Source: RGIG4034 sp045576455
GTDB lineage: Bacteria; Bacillota; Clostridia; Lachnospirales; Lachnospiraceae
Direction: 5' to 3'
DNA: 57,589 bases
Assembly: GCA_045576455.1 (NCBI GenBank)
Contig: JAZNGM010000009.1
Span: 1-57,589 of the forward strand
A program made the position numbers and the translations under genes. The notes beneath the pieces were generated by a model. It did not search any database. It saw only the letters and a program-made list of their open reading frames with translations, and was not told the DNA's origin. Positions 32,541 to 41,448 of the stretch are shown in pieces (positions within the stretch are counted from its first letter, which is position 1; each line of letters opens with the position of its first letter).

Positions 32541-32562
32541 GAGATGAAGGGAGGTAATTGTT

Positions 32563-33111
32563 GTGCCAAGAAAAATAACTATTACCAAGCAGATGATTTT
32601 TGATGCTGCGTTTGAATTACTTAAGGAAGAAGGAATTGATAATGTTACGGCAAGGAAACTTGCTGTTAAAATCGGATGCTCCACACAGCCTATTTTTAGG
32701 GTATATGATGGAATGGAACAGTTACATGCTGAGTTATTTGTAAATGCAATGGATTATTTCGATTCTTATTATATAAGATTCCCCAGAAAGAGTGAGGTGC
32801 CGTTTGTTAATTTAGGTTTGGCATTCATCCAGTTTGCGGTGCAGGAACCGAGGTTGTTCCACGTTCTTTTTTTACAAAAAGAGAGACAGGGGAAGCAGTT
32901 GTATGAAATCCTGAACGGAAAAACGGAAGCGGTAAAAATGGAATTTATGCAGGCATCCAGAAACGGTTCTAAAAATCCGGGTGATTTATTTACTAAGATG
33001 TGGATATTTATTCATGGCGCAGCGTGCATGACAATTACAGGGGATTATGATCTTAATGAAAATGATACCATTAAGTTGTTAGAAGAGGTGTGTAAAGCAT
33101 TTTTAAAGTAA
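32563..33111 (+). CDS. TetR/AcrR-family transcriptional regulator
   Basis: A 182-residue one-component regulator. The N-terminal helix-turn-helix spans about 9-55 (MIFDAAFELLKEEGIDNVTARKLAVKIG, recognition region CSTQPIFRVYDG), and the rest is the helical ligand-binding/dimerisation domain. It starts at GTG 32563, 8 nt after GAAGGGAGG. A 14-bp palindrome overlaps its promoter, so it probably represses itself. It follows the decarboxylase operon's terminator and precedes an RpiR-type regulator. No efflux pump or enzyme gene is obviously paired with it, so its regulon is unknown. Confidence 0.88.
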   Translation: MPRKITITKQMIFDAAFELLKEEGIDNVTARKLAVKIGCSTQPIFRVYDGMEQLHAELFVNAMDYFDSYYIRFPRKSEVPFVNLGLAFIQFAVQEPRLFHVLFLQKERQGKQLYEILNGKTEAVKMEFMQASRNGSKNPGDLFTKMWIFIHGAACMTITGDYDLNENDTIKLLEEVCKAFLK

Positions 33112-33150
33112 AATGAATAAACATAACAGCTCCGTTATGAAAGGGATAAG

Positions 33151-34086
33151 ATGAATAGTTCAAAAAATGAAATAAATGTATTAAGCCTGATTGAGGACAA
33201 GTATCCTAAAATGAGTAAAAGCCATAAAGTCATTGCTGGTTTTATTAAAGAGCATTATGACCAGGCAGTATTTATGACTGCAGCTAAAATGGGGGAACGT
33301 CTGGGAATCAGTGAGTCAACGATAGTGCGCTTTGCATCCGGATTAGGCTTTAAAGGATATCCGGAATTTCAGGAGGAACTGGCGAACTGGGTTAAGAATA
33401 AATTAAACTCTGTACAACGCGTCGGTGTAAAGTACGGTAACAGTACACAATCTGAGGTTGTTTCACAGGTGCTTTCGGCCGATATAGAAAAGATTAATGA
33501 TACCATTCTTAATATTGATCCTGAAATATTTGAAGCATCTGTAAACGCAATTCTTGAAGCAAAAAATGTATATATAATCGGTATACGAAGTTGTGAACCG
33601 TTAGCAGAGTTCTTAGGTTTTTACCTTAATATGATAAGGGATAATGTTAAAATACTTAAAACAACGAGTGCGAGTGAAATTTTTGAACAGATGATCCGCA
33701 TAAATGAAGAAGATGTAGTTATCGGAATTAGTTTTCCGCGTTATTCCATGCGTACTTTAAAGGCTATGGAATTTGCAAACGACAGAAATGCAAGGGTAGT
33801 TTCCATCACCGACAGTGTGCATTCACCTATGTGTTTATATTCTTCACTTAATTTGTTTGCGCGAAGTGATATGGTATCTATTGTTGATTCGCTTGTTGCA
33901 CCTTTAAGTCTTATTAATGCTTTGGTTGTGACCATGTGCTTAAAGAGACCGGAAGAAGTTAATAATAATTTACAAACATTGGAAAGTACATGGAATAATT
34001 ATCAGGTATACCTTAATGATGAAATTAATTTTATTAAGGATGCACCTATACTTAATTATTCTTTGACGAAGGAAGAAGATGAGTAA
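33151..34086 (+). CDS. MurR/RpiR-family transcriptional regulator
   Basis: Sugar-phosphate-responsive regulator: an N-terminal HTH_6 domain (about 1-77, MGERLGISESTIVRFASGLGFKGYPEFQ) and a SIS sugar-isomerase domain (about 125-265, NVYIIGIRSCEPLAEFLGFYL, TDSVHSPMCLYSSLNLF). RpiR regulators usually control nearby sugar or amino-sugar genes, but the neighbour here is a flavoprotein whose ATG overlaps this gene's last codons by 8 bp. AAAGGG precedes the start. Effector and targets are unknown. Confidence 0.9.
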   Translation: MNSSKNEINVLSLIEDKYPKMSKSHKVIAGFIKEHYDQAVFMTAAKMGERLGISESTIVRFASGLGFKGYPEFQEELANWVKNKLNSVQRVGVKYGNSTQSEVVSQVLSADIEKINDTILNIDPEIFEASVNAILEAKNVYIIGIRSCEPLAEFLGFYLNMIRDNVKILKTTSASEIFEQMIRINEEDVVIGISFPRYSMRTLKAMEFANDRNARVVSITDSVHSPMCLYSSLNLFARSDMVSIVDSLVAPLSLINALVVTMCLKRPEEVNNNLQTLESTWNNYQVYLNDEINFIKDAPILNYSLTKEEDE

Positions 34087-35323
34087 AGTAATCGTTATAG
34101 GCGGTGGTGCCGCCGGTATGATGGCTGCTATTGCAGCTGCGGAAAATGGGCATAAAGTCGTATTACTCGAAAAAAATGAAAAACTCGGTAAGAAGATATA
34201 TATAACAGGTAAAGGAAGATGCAATGTTACCAATGCCTGTGAGATGGAAGATTTTTTTAAAAACGTAGTCAGAAATCCGAAGTTTTTATACAGTGCATGT
34301 TATTCTTTTGATCAATATGCAGTTATGCGGTTGTTGGAAGAGGAAGGCTGTAAGGTGAAAATTGAACGCGGAGAACGCGTATTTCCGGTGTCTGATCATG
34401 CTTCTGATGTTATTAACGCATTAAAAAGACGTCTGATGAAGTTAGGTGTTCAAATATCCCTAAATACAAAAGTTAAGGAATTATTAGTAGAAAATGATGC
34501 AGAGGGCGGTAAATTTATAAAAGGGGTCTTGTTATCAGACGGAAAAAAGGAAATAGGGGACCATGTCATTGTAGCAACCGGAGCCTTATCCTATCCAACC
34601 ACGGGAAGTGACGGTGACGGATACAAAATGGCAGAAAAAACAGGACATGCCGTTACTGAGTTGAAGCCTGCATTAGTACCTTTTAACATAAAGGAAGAAT
34701 GGTGTAAGGAATTACAAGGCCTTTCTTTAAAGAATATAAATATTACAGTGACAAAAGATGACAAAGAAATATATTCGGACTTTGGTGAAATGCTATTTAC
34801 CCATTTTGGCGTAAGCGGTCCGGTTATATTAAGTGCAAGCAGTCATTATGCGAACAAGTGTAATGGCGGCAATGCAGTGCTTCATCTTGATTTAAAGCCT
34901 GCATTAAACAAAGAACAGCTCGATAAACGGGTATTACATGATTTTGAAGAAAATATAAATAAGCAGTTCAAGAATACTTTGCAAAAATTGTTTCCGTTAA
35001 AGCTTATTCCGGTAATGATAGAGCTTTCAGGTATTCCGCAGGATAAAAAAGTTAATGAGATATCAAAAGAGGAAAGATTAAGATTTGTAAATCTGATTAA
35101 AGATATAAAAATGACTATAGTAGGAACGCGCGGGTATAATGAGGCCATTATAACGCAGGGTGGAATAAGCATTAAAGATATTAATCCGTCTACTATGGAG
35201 AGCAAGAAAATAAAAGGCCTTTCTTTTGCCGGCGAAGTTATTGATGTGGATGCACTAACGGGTGGCTTTAATTTGCAAATTGCATGGTCAACCGGTTATC
35301 TTGCCGGAAATGAAATAAAATAA
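34079..35323 (+). CDS. HI0933/BaiN-family FAD-dependent oxidoreductase
   Basis: Flavoprotein of the HI0933 family (PF03486), whose members include the BaiN-type steroid reductases. The FAD-binding GGGAAGMMAAIAAA (7-20) is followed by the family signature LLEKNEKLGKKIYITGKGRCN, and the C-terminal FAD site is GLSFAGEVIDVDALTGGFNLQIAWSTG. At 414 residues the length is normal. The start overlaps the RpiR gene by 8 bp and cmk follows after 18 bp, so it belongs to a run of tightly packed genes through ispH and rpsA. The substrate is unknown, and a bile-acid role should not be assumed. Confidence 0.9.
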   Translation: MSKVIVIGGGAAGMMAAIAAAENGHKVVLLEKNEKLGKKIYITGKGRCNVTNACEMEDFFKNVVRNPKFLYSACYSFDQYAVMRLLEEEGCKVKIERGERVFPVSDHASDVINALKRRLMKLGVQISLNTKVKELLVENDAEGGKFIKGVLLSDGKKEIGDHVIVATGALSYPTTGSDGDGYKMAEKTGHAVTELKPALVPFNIKEEWCKELQGLSLKNINITVTKDDKEIYSDFGEMLFTHFGVSGPVILSASSHYANKCNGGNAVLHLDLKPALNKEQLDKRVLHDFEENINKQFKNTLQKLFPLKLIPVMIELSGIPQDKKVNEISKEERLRFVNLIKDIKMTIVGTRGYNEAIITQGGISIKDINPSTMESKKIKGLSFAGEVIDVDALTGGFNLQIAWSTGYLAGNEIK

Positions 35324-35341
35324 CGAAAAGAGGGAAAGAAT

Positions 35342-36013
35342 ATGGGATATAATGTAGCAATCGACGGACCTGCCGGCGCAGGAAAAAGTACAATCGCGAA
35401 AATGATTGCAAAGGATTTGGAATTTATTTATGTGGACACAGGTGCAATGTACCGGGCAATGGCTTTGTTTTATATTGAACAGGGAGTTAATAAGGACGAC
35501 GCGCAGGCAGTAAGCAGTAAGTGCAGCGATGCGGATATTACCATTGTATATGAGAATAAAGAACAACAGGTATATCTTAATGGAAAAAATGTGAACGGCT
35601 TAATCCGTACAGAAGAAGTCGGTAATATGGCTTCCTGTATCAGTGTTAATAAAAATGTACGCCAAAAATTGGTAGAGCTTCAACAAAAAATGGCGGCTAC
35701 TGCTGATGTCATTATGGATGGAAGGGATATCGGTACTTGTGTGCTTCCGAATGCGGATGTTAAGATATATCTTACCGCAGGAAGCCGTGTGCGCGCTTTA
35801 AGAAGATATAACGAACTTAAGGTAAAAGGGGTTGAATGTAACCTTGACGAAATAGAAAGAGATATTATAGAACGTGATGAAAGAGATATGAACCGTGATA
35901 TTTCACCGCTTCGTAAAGCGGATGATGCGATATTGGTTGATTCTTCCGACATGTCTATAGAAGAAGTGGTTAGCGCCATAAAAGAAATAATAAATAAGGA
36001 CAGAGAATCTTAA
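35342..36013 (+). CDS. cmk: cytidylate kinase
   Basis: Phosphorylates CMP and dCMP with ATP in pyrimidine nucleotide synthesis. AIDGPAGAGKSTIAKMIA holds the P-loop (residues 9-17), YVDTGAMYRAMALF the CMP-binding region, IMDGRDIGTCVLPNADVKIYLTA the second conserved block, and the LID arginines lie in ERDERDMNRDISPL. At 223 residues the length is typical. AGAGGGAAAG precedes the ATG. Its stop codon overlaps the ispH start by one base (TAATG), which implies coupled translation. Confidence 0.97.
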   Translation: MGYNVAIDGPAGAGKSTIAKMIAKDLEFIYVDTGAMYRAMALFYIEQGVNKDDAQAVSSKCSDADITIVYENKEQQVYLNGKNVNGLIRTEEVGNMASCISVNKNVRQKLVELQQKMAATADVIMDGRDIGTCVLPNADVKIYLTAGSRVRALRRYNELKVKGVECNLDEIERDIIERDERDMNRDISPLRKADDAILVDSSDMSIEEVVSAIKEIINKDRES

Positions 36014-36861
36014 TGAAGGTTGAAGTGGCTAAAACAGCCGGTTTTTGCTTTGGTGTAAAACGCGCGGTTGATACAGTATATGAACAGATTGAATCCGGTA
36101 AAAAAATATATACTTACGGACCGATTATTCATAATGAAGAAGTGGTAAAGGATTTGCAGGAGAAAGGTGTTACCGTACTCCATGGCCCGGAAGAGCTTGA
36201 AAAAATTACGGAAGGAACGGTTATTATCCGCTCCCACGGTATATCCAAGGATATTTATGAAAAGATAGAAAAACAGGGGCTTGAATGTGTTGACGCCACC
36301 TGTCCGTTTGTGAAAAGAATCCATAATGTAGTGGAAAAAGAAAATGCAAACGGAAGAAAAATTGTGATAATAGGGGACCCTAAACACCCTGAAGTAGAAG
36401 GGATAAAAGGGTGGGCCTCAAAAGAATGTTACATTGTTGAAAACGAAAAGCAGATAGAGGAACTTCGGCTTAATAAAGATGACAAAATTTGTATCGTTTC
36501 GCAAACGACATTTAACTACAAGAAATTTCAAGAATTAGTTGAAATTTTTTCAAAAAAAGGTTATGATGTTATTGTTGTGAATACTATATGCAATGCGACT
36601 GAAACAAGGCAGACGGAAGCTCGGGGGATTGCCAGCAGAGTCGATGCAATGATAGTAATAGGGGGAGCAAACAGTTCCAATACCAGAAAACTATATGAGA
36701 TTTGCAACAAGGAATGTAAACATACATTTTTTATACAGACACAGGATGACCTAAAATTCGAATTACCTGATGCTGTTGAATTAGTGGGTATAACAGCAGG
36801 GGCATCTACCCCGAATAATATTATTGAGGAGGTTCAAAATTATGTCAGAATTAACTTTTGA
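36013..36861 (+). CDS. ispH: 4-hydroxy-3-methylbut-2-enyl diphosphate reductase
   Basis: Last enzyme of the MEP isoprenoid pathway, reducing HMBPP to IPP and DMAPP with a [4Fe-4S] cluster. The three cluster cysteines are visible: C12 in AKTAGFCFGVKRAV, one in VDATCPFVKRIHN and one in NTICNATETRQ; ANSSNTRKLYEIC and AGASTPNNIIEEV bind the diphosphate. Length is 282 residues. It is translationally coupled to cmk, and the rpsA-like gene begins 20 bp before its stop in another frame. In many related Clostridia the two are one fused protein; here they are separate. Confidence 0.97.
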   Translation: MKVEVAKTAGFCFGVKRAVDTVYEQIESGKKIYTYGPIIHNEEVVKDLQEKGVTVLHGPEELEKITEGTVIIRSHGISKDIYEKIEKQGLECVDATCPFVKRIHNVVEKENANGRKIVIIGDPKHPEVEGIKGWASKECYIVENEKQIEELRLNKDDKICIVSQTTFNYKKFQELVEIFSKKGYDVIVVNTICNATETRQTEARGIASRVDAMIVIGGANSSNTRKLYEICNKECKHTFFIQTQDDLKFELPDAVELVGITAGASTPNNIIEEVQNYVRINF

Positions 36862-37981
36862 ACAAATGCTTGAAGAATCATTCAAAACAATACATACAGG
36901 AGAGGTAGTTGAAGGTACGGTTATCAGTGTTAAGCCTGAAGAAGCAGTGCTGAACATCGGATGTAAATCAGACGGTATTCTTACAAGATATGAGTATACT
37001 AATGAGCCGAATGTAGATCTTACTACTGTCCTTAAAGAAGGAGATAAGCTTACTGCTAAGGTCGTTAAAATTAACGATGGAGAAGGACAGATTCTTCTTT
37101 CTTATAAGAGACTTGCTGCTGACAGAGGTAATAAGCGTATTGAAGAAGCTTTCAACAATAAGGAAGTTTTAAAAGCGAAAGTAAGCCAGGTATTAGAAGG
37201 CGGCTTAAGTGTTATCGTTGAAGAGGTAAGAGTATTTATTCCGGCCAGCCTCGTATCTGATGTATATGAGAAAGACCTTGCAAAATATGCAGGACAGGAA
37301 ATTGAGTTTGTAATCAGTGAATACAACCCTAAGAAGAGAAGATATATCGGAGACCGCAGACAGCTTATTGCAGCACAGAAGAGTGTTATGCAGAAAGAAC
37401 TGCTTGAGAAGATTAAAGAAGGCGATGTTGTAGAAGGTACAGTTAAGAATGTAACAGACTTCGGTGCTTTCATTGATCTTGGTGGTGTTGACGGACTTCT
37501 TCACATTTCAGAAATGTCATGGGGACATGTTGAGAATCCTAAGAAAGTATTTAAGGTTGGCGATAAGGTTAATGTTCTTATCAAGGAAATCGAAAATACA
37601 AAGATTGCATTGAGCTTAAAGTTTGCAGATGCTAATCCATGGAAAGATGCAGCTGCCAAGTATGCTGTAGGTAATGTGGTAGAAGGTAAAGTTGCAAGAA
37701 TGACAGACTTTGGTGCATTCATTGAACTTGAAGATGGTGTTGATGCACTTCTCCATGTATCACAGATTTCTAAAGAACATGTTGAGAAGCCTGCAGATGT
37801 ATTAAAAGTTGGCGAGGTAATTACTGCTAAGGTTGTTGATTTTAATGAAGCAGATAAGAAGATCAGCTTAAGTGTTAAGGCAATGTTTGCGCCTGAACCG
37901 ACAGAAGAAGCAGAGGATGATGCCGATGTCGCTGATGTAAATATTGAAGAAGTAATTGCTAACGAAGATAATGCAGAATAG
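36842..37981 (+). CDS. rpsA: S1 RNA-binding domain protein (ribosomal protein bS1-like)
   Basis: A 379-residue protein with four S1 (OB-fold) domains at about 20-85, 105-175, 190-260 and 275-345; the third and fourth are best conserved (VTDFGAFIDLGGVDGLLHISEMSWGH and MTDFGAFIELEDGVDALLHVSQIS). The acidic C-terminus (TEEAEDDADVADVN) is typical. Firmicute S1 homologues bind mRNA and some associate with the ribosome, but their role is less central than in E. coli. The ATG at 36842 is chosen because GAGGAGG (36826-36832) is 9 nt upstream; it overlaps the 3' end of ispH by 20 bp. Confidence 0.93.
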   Translation: MSELTFEQMLEESFKTIHTGEVVEGTVISVKPEEAVLNIGCKSDGILTRYEYTNEPNVDLTTVLKEGDKLTAKVVKINDGEGQILLSYKRLAADRGNKRIEEAFNNKEVLKAKVSQVLEGGLSVIVEEVRVFIPASLVSDVYEKDLAKYAGQEIEFVISEYNPKKRRYIGDRRQLIAAQKSVMQKELLEKIKEGDVVEGTVKNVTDFGAFIDLGGVDGLLHISEMSWGHVENPKKVFKVGDKVNVLIKEIENTKIALSLKFADANPWKDAAAKYAVGNVVEGKVARMTDFGAFIELEDGVDALLHVSQISKEHVEKPADVLKVGEVITAKVVDFNEADKKISLSVKAMFAPEPTEEAEDDADVADVNIEEVIANEDNAE

Positions 37982-37993
37982 TTAATTATAATG

Positions 37994-38021
37994 AGCGTCG
38001 CCGATGAAGCGGCGCTTGTTT
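37994..38021 (+). terminator. terminator after the rpsA-like gene
   Basis: AGCGTCGC pairs with GCGGCGCT over 8 bp with one wobble, followed by a modest TTGTTTAAT tail. Confidence 0.55.
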
Positions 38022-38073
38022 AATAAATAAGAAAATGTTTATATTTACATAAGAGAACAGGAGGATTATGCAT

Positions 38074-38850
38074 ATGGAAAATACTTATGAATCTTTTAAA
38101 ACTGAGATTTTCAAACTTACGAAAATCGATTTAAATTCGTACAAAGAAAAACAGATGAAGAGAAGAATTGATACGCTTATCGCTAAGGTTGGTGCAAAAA
38201 CCTATAATGAGTATGTAGATATAATCAAAAAAGATGAAGAAAAATTTGATGAGTTTGTTACATACCTTACCATTAACGTATCTGAGTTTTATCGTAATCC
38301 TGACCAGTGGGAATTGATGGATAAAGAAATTATTCCGGAACTTATTAAAAAATTCGGCAGAAATTTAAAAATATGGAGTGCAGCCTGTTCAACGGGAGAT
38401 GAACCGTATTCCCTTGTTATGGCGTTGAGCAGACATCTTCCGCTTAGTAACATTAAGATTTTTGCAACGGATCTTGATAAGCAGGTAATTGCAAAAGCTA
38501 AAGCAGGATTATATTCTGAAAAAAGTGTTATGAATGTTCCTGCGGATTTAAAACAAAAGTATTTTACAAAAGTAGGACCGTCCTATCAGATATCCGATGA
38601 AATTAAACAACGTGTTGAATTTAAAGAACATAATCTTTTGAAAGATATTTATCCTGTGGATTATCATATGATTGTTTGCAGGAATGTACTTATCTATTTT
38701 ACAGACGAAGCTAAGGACGAGGTGTTCTTAAAGTTTAACAAAGCTTTAACAAAGGGCGGTATTTTGTTTATCGGAAGCACGGAGCAGATTATTGAGTATA
38801 AGGAAATGGGATATTTACGTAAGAATTCCTTCTATTATGAAAAACCATAA
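38074..38850 (+). CDS. cheR: chemotaxis methyltransferase CheR
   Basis: Transfers methyl groups from S-adenosylmethionine to glutamates of chemoreceptors during adaptation. An N-terminal helical domain (about 1-75) is followed by the SAM-binding Rossmann domain with SAACSTGDEPYSLVMALS, ATDLDKQVIAKAKAG, and IVCRNVLIYFT. The ATG at 38074 is preferred over one at 38068 because AGGAGG (38059-38064) is 9 nt from the former but only 3 from the latter. No other che gene lies beside it, so it acts with components encoded elsewhere; its substrate could include the receptor at 13913. Confidence 0.95.
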   Translation: MENTYESFKTEIFKLTKIDLNSYKEKQMKRRIDTLIAKVGAKTYNEYVDIIKKDEEKFDEFVTYLTINVSEFYRNPDQWELMDKEIIPELIKKFGRNLKIWSAACSTGDEPYSLVMALSRHLPLSNIKIFATDLDKQVIAKAKAGLYSEKSVMNVPADLKQKYFTKVGPSYQISDEIKQRVEFKEHNLLKDIYPVDYHMIVCRNVLIYFTDEAKDEVFLKFNKALTKGGILFIGSTEQIIEYKEMGYLRKNSFYYEKP

Positions 38851-38868
38851 ATTAAAATAAGTAAAAAT

Positions 38869-38899
38869 GAAGCACGTAGTCATATTGGCTACGTGCTTT
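38869..38899. terminator. bidirectional terminator between cheR and the exonuclease gene
   Basis: GAAGCACGTAG and CTACGTGCTTTC form a 10-11 bp stem with a 9-nt loop. The exonuclease gene's stop codon (minus strand) lies within the right arm. Confidence 0.75.
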
Positions 38900-39992
38900 C
38901 AAATATCATTTTGAGTATGTGGGATGCGTATGCTGAAAATAGCGCACGATCTTGCTTTATTTGTTCTGTGACTTCGAAGAAGTATTCTTTGGCTCTGTAT
39001 TCTCTTTTGAAAAAGGGTTCAACTATAAAATCCCATTGCGGTAAATATTCGGATATCTTACGGGTATAACAGGTTGCCGCGGTTGCTTGTTTGCGATGAG
39101 CGGAATCTACAAAAGCAGCTACAGATTTATGTAGTGCTACATCTTCGGTTGGTAAATAGTAATAGTCCTTGTAGTTTGAATAAAAATATTTAAGTTCTTC
39201 CCGTACGATGGGAACTTTTAATGTTGCCGTATCATTAATTCCGGAAAAAACACATCCGTTAGCATGATTCGATAAATGGATGGGGAGATTAGTGCTTAAT
39301 TTAAGCTTCATTATGAGCTCTTGTTTAGTGTTCCCGTCTATATCATTGTAAGTATTGGCCTGTACTTTTGTAACGGTAATAGGTTTATTTAATAAATCAA
39401 CATAGGAAAGGATTTTTAATATCTGCACCATACCCATAATATCTTCCTCGTTGTGCAGAAGCAGAAGCTTTAATGTTTCTTCGTCATGATTAGCAGTATA
39501 GTCATGGTAGATATCTATAAGTTCTTTCCCTGTAAAAAGGTCCTCACGGATAATACCTAAATACGTTTCGATAGTTTTCTGCTTGCAGTCAGGAAGCTTT
39601 AAAAAGTTCTTATATGGCGCAATCCTACGGTATAAATCAAGACCTTTATATTCACTTAAGCTAAAATCAATATTGTTTTGTTCAAACTTATCATTAAGAT
39701 AAGGAATATCGAACTGATTGCCGTTAAAATGAACCAGCATTTTGTAAGGAGTGATGAATTTTGCAAAATCATTTAAAACTTCCGATTCGTCATCCTTAGA
39801 ATCCAGAAACCATTGGTAAAGAACAAAATTATCATTTTCATATACAATACATCCTATCAGATAGAGCTGTGATAGTCTGGCAGTAAATCCGGTTGTTTCA
39901 ATGTCTATAAAAGCAACTTCGTTTATGGAAGGAAATTCGTCCGGAAAATAAGTCGTCTCTAATTGAGGAAGGGTTTTCTTAATTGTTCTCAT
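38889..39992 (-). CDS. RNase H-like (DEDD) exonuclease domain protein, YprB-like
   Basis: A 367-residue protein with an N-terminal RNase H-fold exonuclease domain (about 20-200; RNase_H_2, as in B. subtilis YprB). The acidic motifs are FIDIETTG, HFNGNQFDIPYLNDKF and HNEEDIMGMVQI. The second half (about 210-367) has no motif I recognise and may bind the substrate. In B. subtilis yprB is next to a helicase gene, but none is present here. It is transcribed against cheR and rnfC, and its stop lies in the terminator shared with cheR. The substrate is probably a nucleic acid, not determined. Confidence 0.82.
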   Translation of the reverse strand: MRTIKKTLPQLETTYFPDEFPSINEVAFIDIETTGFTARLSQLYLIGCIVYENDNFVLYQWFLDSKDDESEVLNDFAKFITPYKMLVHFNGNQFDIPYLNDKFEQNNIDFSLSEYKGLDLYRRIAPYKNFLKLPDCKQKTIETYLGIIREDLFTGKELIDIYHDYTANHDEETLKLLLLHNEEDIMGMVQILKILSYVDLLNKPITVTKVQANTYNDIDGNTKQELIMKLKLSTNLPIHLSNHANGCVFSGINDTATLKVPIVREELKYFYSNYKDYYYLPTEDVALHKSVAAFVDSAHRKQATAATCYTRKISEYLPQWDFIVEPFFKREYRAKEYFFEVTEQIKQDRALFSAYASHILKMIFEST

Positions 39993-40060
39993 ATTAACTC
40001 CAATATAATTAAATTCCTACACATTGTAACATAATTTTTTATTTAACAGTAGTATTTTGG

Positions 40061-40091
40061 TTGAAAAAATAGTATATTTAATGGGTAATAT
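40061..40091 (+). promoter_or_regulatory. weak candidate promoter of the rnf operon
   Basis: TTGAAA (40061-40066) and TAATAT (40086-40091) precede rnfC by 25 bp, but the 19-bp spacer is longer than optimal. Listed because the operon must start in this 120-bp gap. Confidence 0.3.
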
Positions 40092-40116
40092 AAGTAAGTA
40101 AGAAAGAAGGTAACAA

Positions 40117-41436
40117 ATGAATAAATTAACATTTCGCGGTGGCGTTCATCCTAATGATGGGAAGAAGTTGACCAAGGATAAACCGATTAGAGAGATTTAT
40201 CCGAAGGATATTCTTGTATATCCGCTTTCTCAGCATATCGGGGCACCGGCAGTGCCCGTGGTAAAAAAGGGCGACAGGGTTCTTGCGGGCCAGATGATTG
40301 CAGAAGCAGGTGGTTTTGTATCAGCTCCTGTTTTTGCTACGGTATCCGGTGTTGTGAAATCAATTGAACCAAGAAGGGTAGCAACCGGAGATATAGTTGA
40401 TAGTATTATTGTGGAAAATGACAATTTATATGAAGATGTTATGTATCATCCGCATCCTAATTATAAAGAATTGTCTAAAGAAGAAATTCTTGAAATTATA
40501 AAAAATGCCGGTGTAGTAGGTATGGGTGGTGCAGGATTTCCAACCCATGTAAAACTCCAACCCAAAAAACCGGAGAAGATTAATTATTGTATTGTAAACG
40601 GAGCAGAGTGTGAACCTTATCTTACCAGTGATTATAGAAGAATGCTGGAAGAGCCTATGAAGGTTATAGAAGGCCTTAAAATAATACTCCGTTTATTTGA
40701 TAATGCCAAAGGTATTATTGCTATAGAAGATAATAAGCCTGAATGTATCGAGAAGATGAAGGAACTTACAAAGGACAACCCCAGAATTCTTGTAAAAACA
40801 TTACAGACGAAATATCCGCAAGGTGCCGAAAGACAGCTGATATATGCAACAACAAGAAGAAAAATCAACTCATCCATGTTGCCTGCTGATGCCGGATGTA
40901 TAGTTGATAATGTTGATACGGTAGTAGCTATCTATACGGCTGTTGTTGAGGGAAAACCTTTAATGCAAAGAATCGTTACCGTTACAGGAGATTCTATAAG
41001 GAATCCGCGTAATTTTAAGATAAGACTTGGAATGAGTTACCAGGAATTAATTGATGAAGCAGGCGGATTTATAACAAAACCGGAAAAAATTATTTCCGGT
41101 GGTCCGATGATGGGCTTCCCATTGTTTGATACGTCAATTCCGGCAACTAAATCAACATCAGCTATATTATGTATGTCGAGAGATGATGTTGCACGCTTTG
41201 CACCTTCTGCATGTATACGATGCGGTAAATGTGTGGAAGTATGTCCGGGACGCGTGGAACCAACGAAACTTGCAACACTTGCTGAACATGGCGAAAAAGA
41301 AGAGTTTGTAAAGTGTGACGGTATGGAATGTTGCGAATGTGGCTGTTGCAGTTATATATGTCCTGCAAAACGTCCGTTAACACAGGCAATAAAGTCCATG
41401 CGTAAAATGGTTCTTGAAGACAGAAAGAAGAAATAG
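40117..41436 (+). CDS. rnfC: Rnf complex subunit C
   Basis: Peripheral NADH/FMN-binding subunit of the Rnf ferredoxin:NAD+ oxidoreductase, which pumps Na+ or H+ when reduced ferredoxin reduces NAD+. The start RGGVHPNDGKKLTKDKPI, NAD-binding GVVGMGGAGFPTHVKL, VNGAECEPYLTSDYR, and two [4Fe-4S] motifs (CIRCGKCVEVCPGR and CCECGCCSYICPAKRPL) are all family features. At 439 residues it is a typical clostridial length without the long C-terminal repeat of some proteobacteria. GAAGGT lies just before the ATG. It opens the operon rnfCDGEAB. Confidence 0.97.
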   Translation: MNKLTFRGGVHPNDGKKLTKDKPIREIYPKDILVYPLSQHIGAPAVPVVKKGDRVLAGQMIAEAGGFVSAPVFATVSGVVKSIEPRRVATGDIVDSIIVENDNLYEDVMYHPHPNYKELSKEEILEIIKNAGVVGMGGAGFPTHVKLQPKKPEKINYCIVNGAECEPYLTSDYRRMLEEPMKVIEGLKIILRLFDNAKGIIAIEDNKPECIEKMKELTKDNPRILVKTLQTKYPQGAERQLIYATTRRKINSSMLPADAGCIVDNVDTVVAIYTAVVEGKPLMQRIVTVTGDSIRNPRNFKIRLGMSYQELIDEAGGFITKPEKIISGGPMMGFPLFDTSIPATKSTSAILCMSRDDVARFAPSACIRCGKCVEVCPGRVEPTKLATLAEHGEKEEFVKCDGMECCECGCCSYICPAKRPLTQAIKSMRKMVLEDRKKK

Positions 41437-41448
41437 GAGGATAAACGG

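Noticed and set aside
36824..36861. Frameshift splitting an ispH-rpsA fusion gene
   Set aside because: ispH ends with a normal family C-terminus and the S1 gene has its own GAGGAGG and ATG, so two intact genes explain the sequence.
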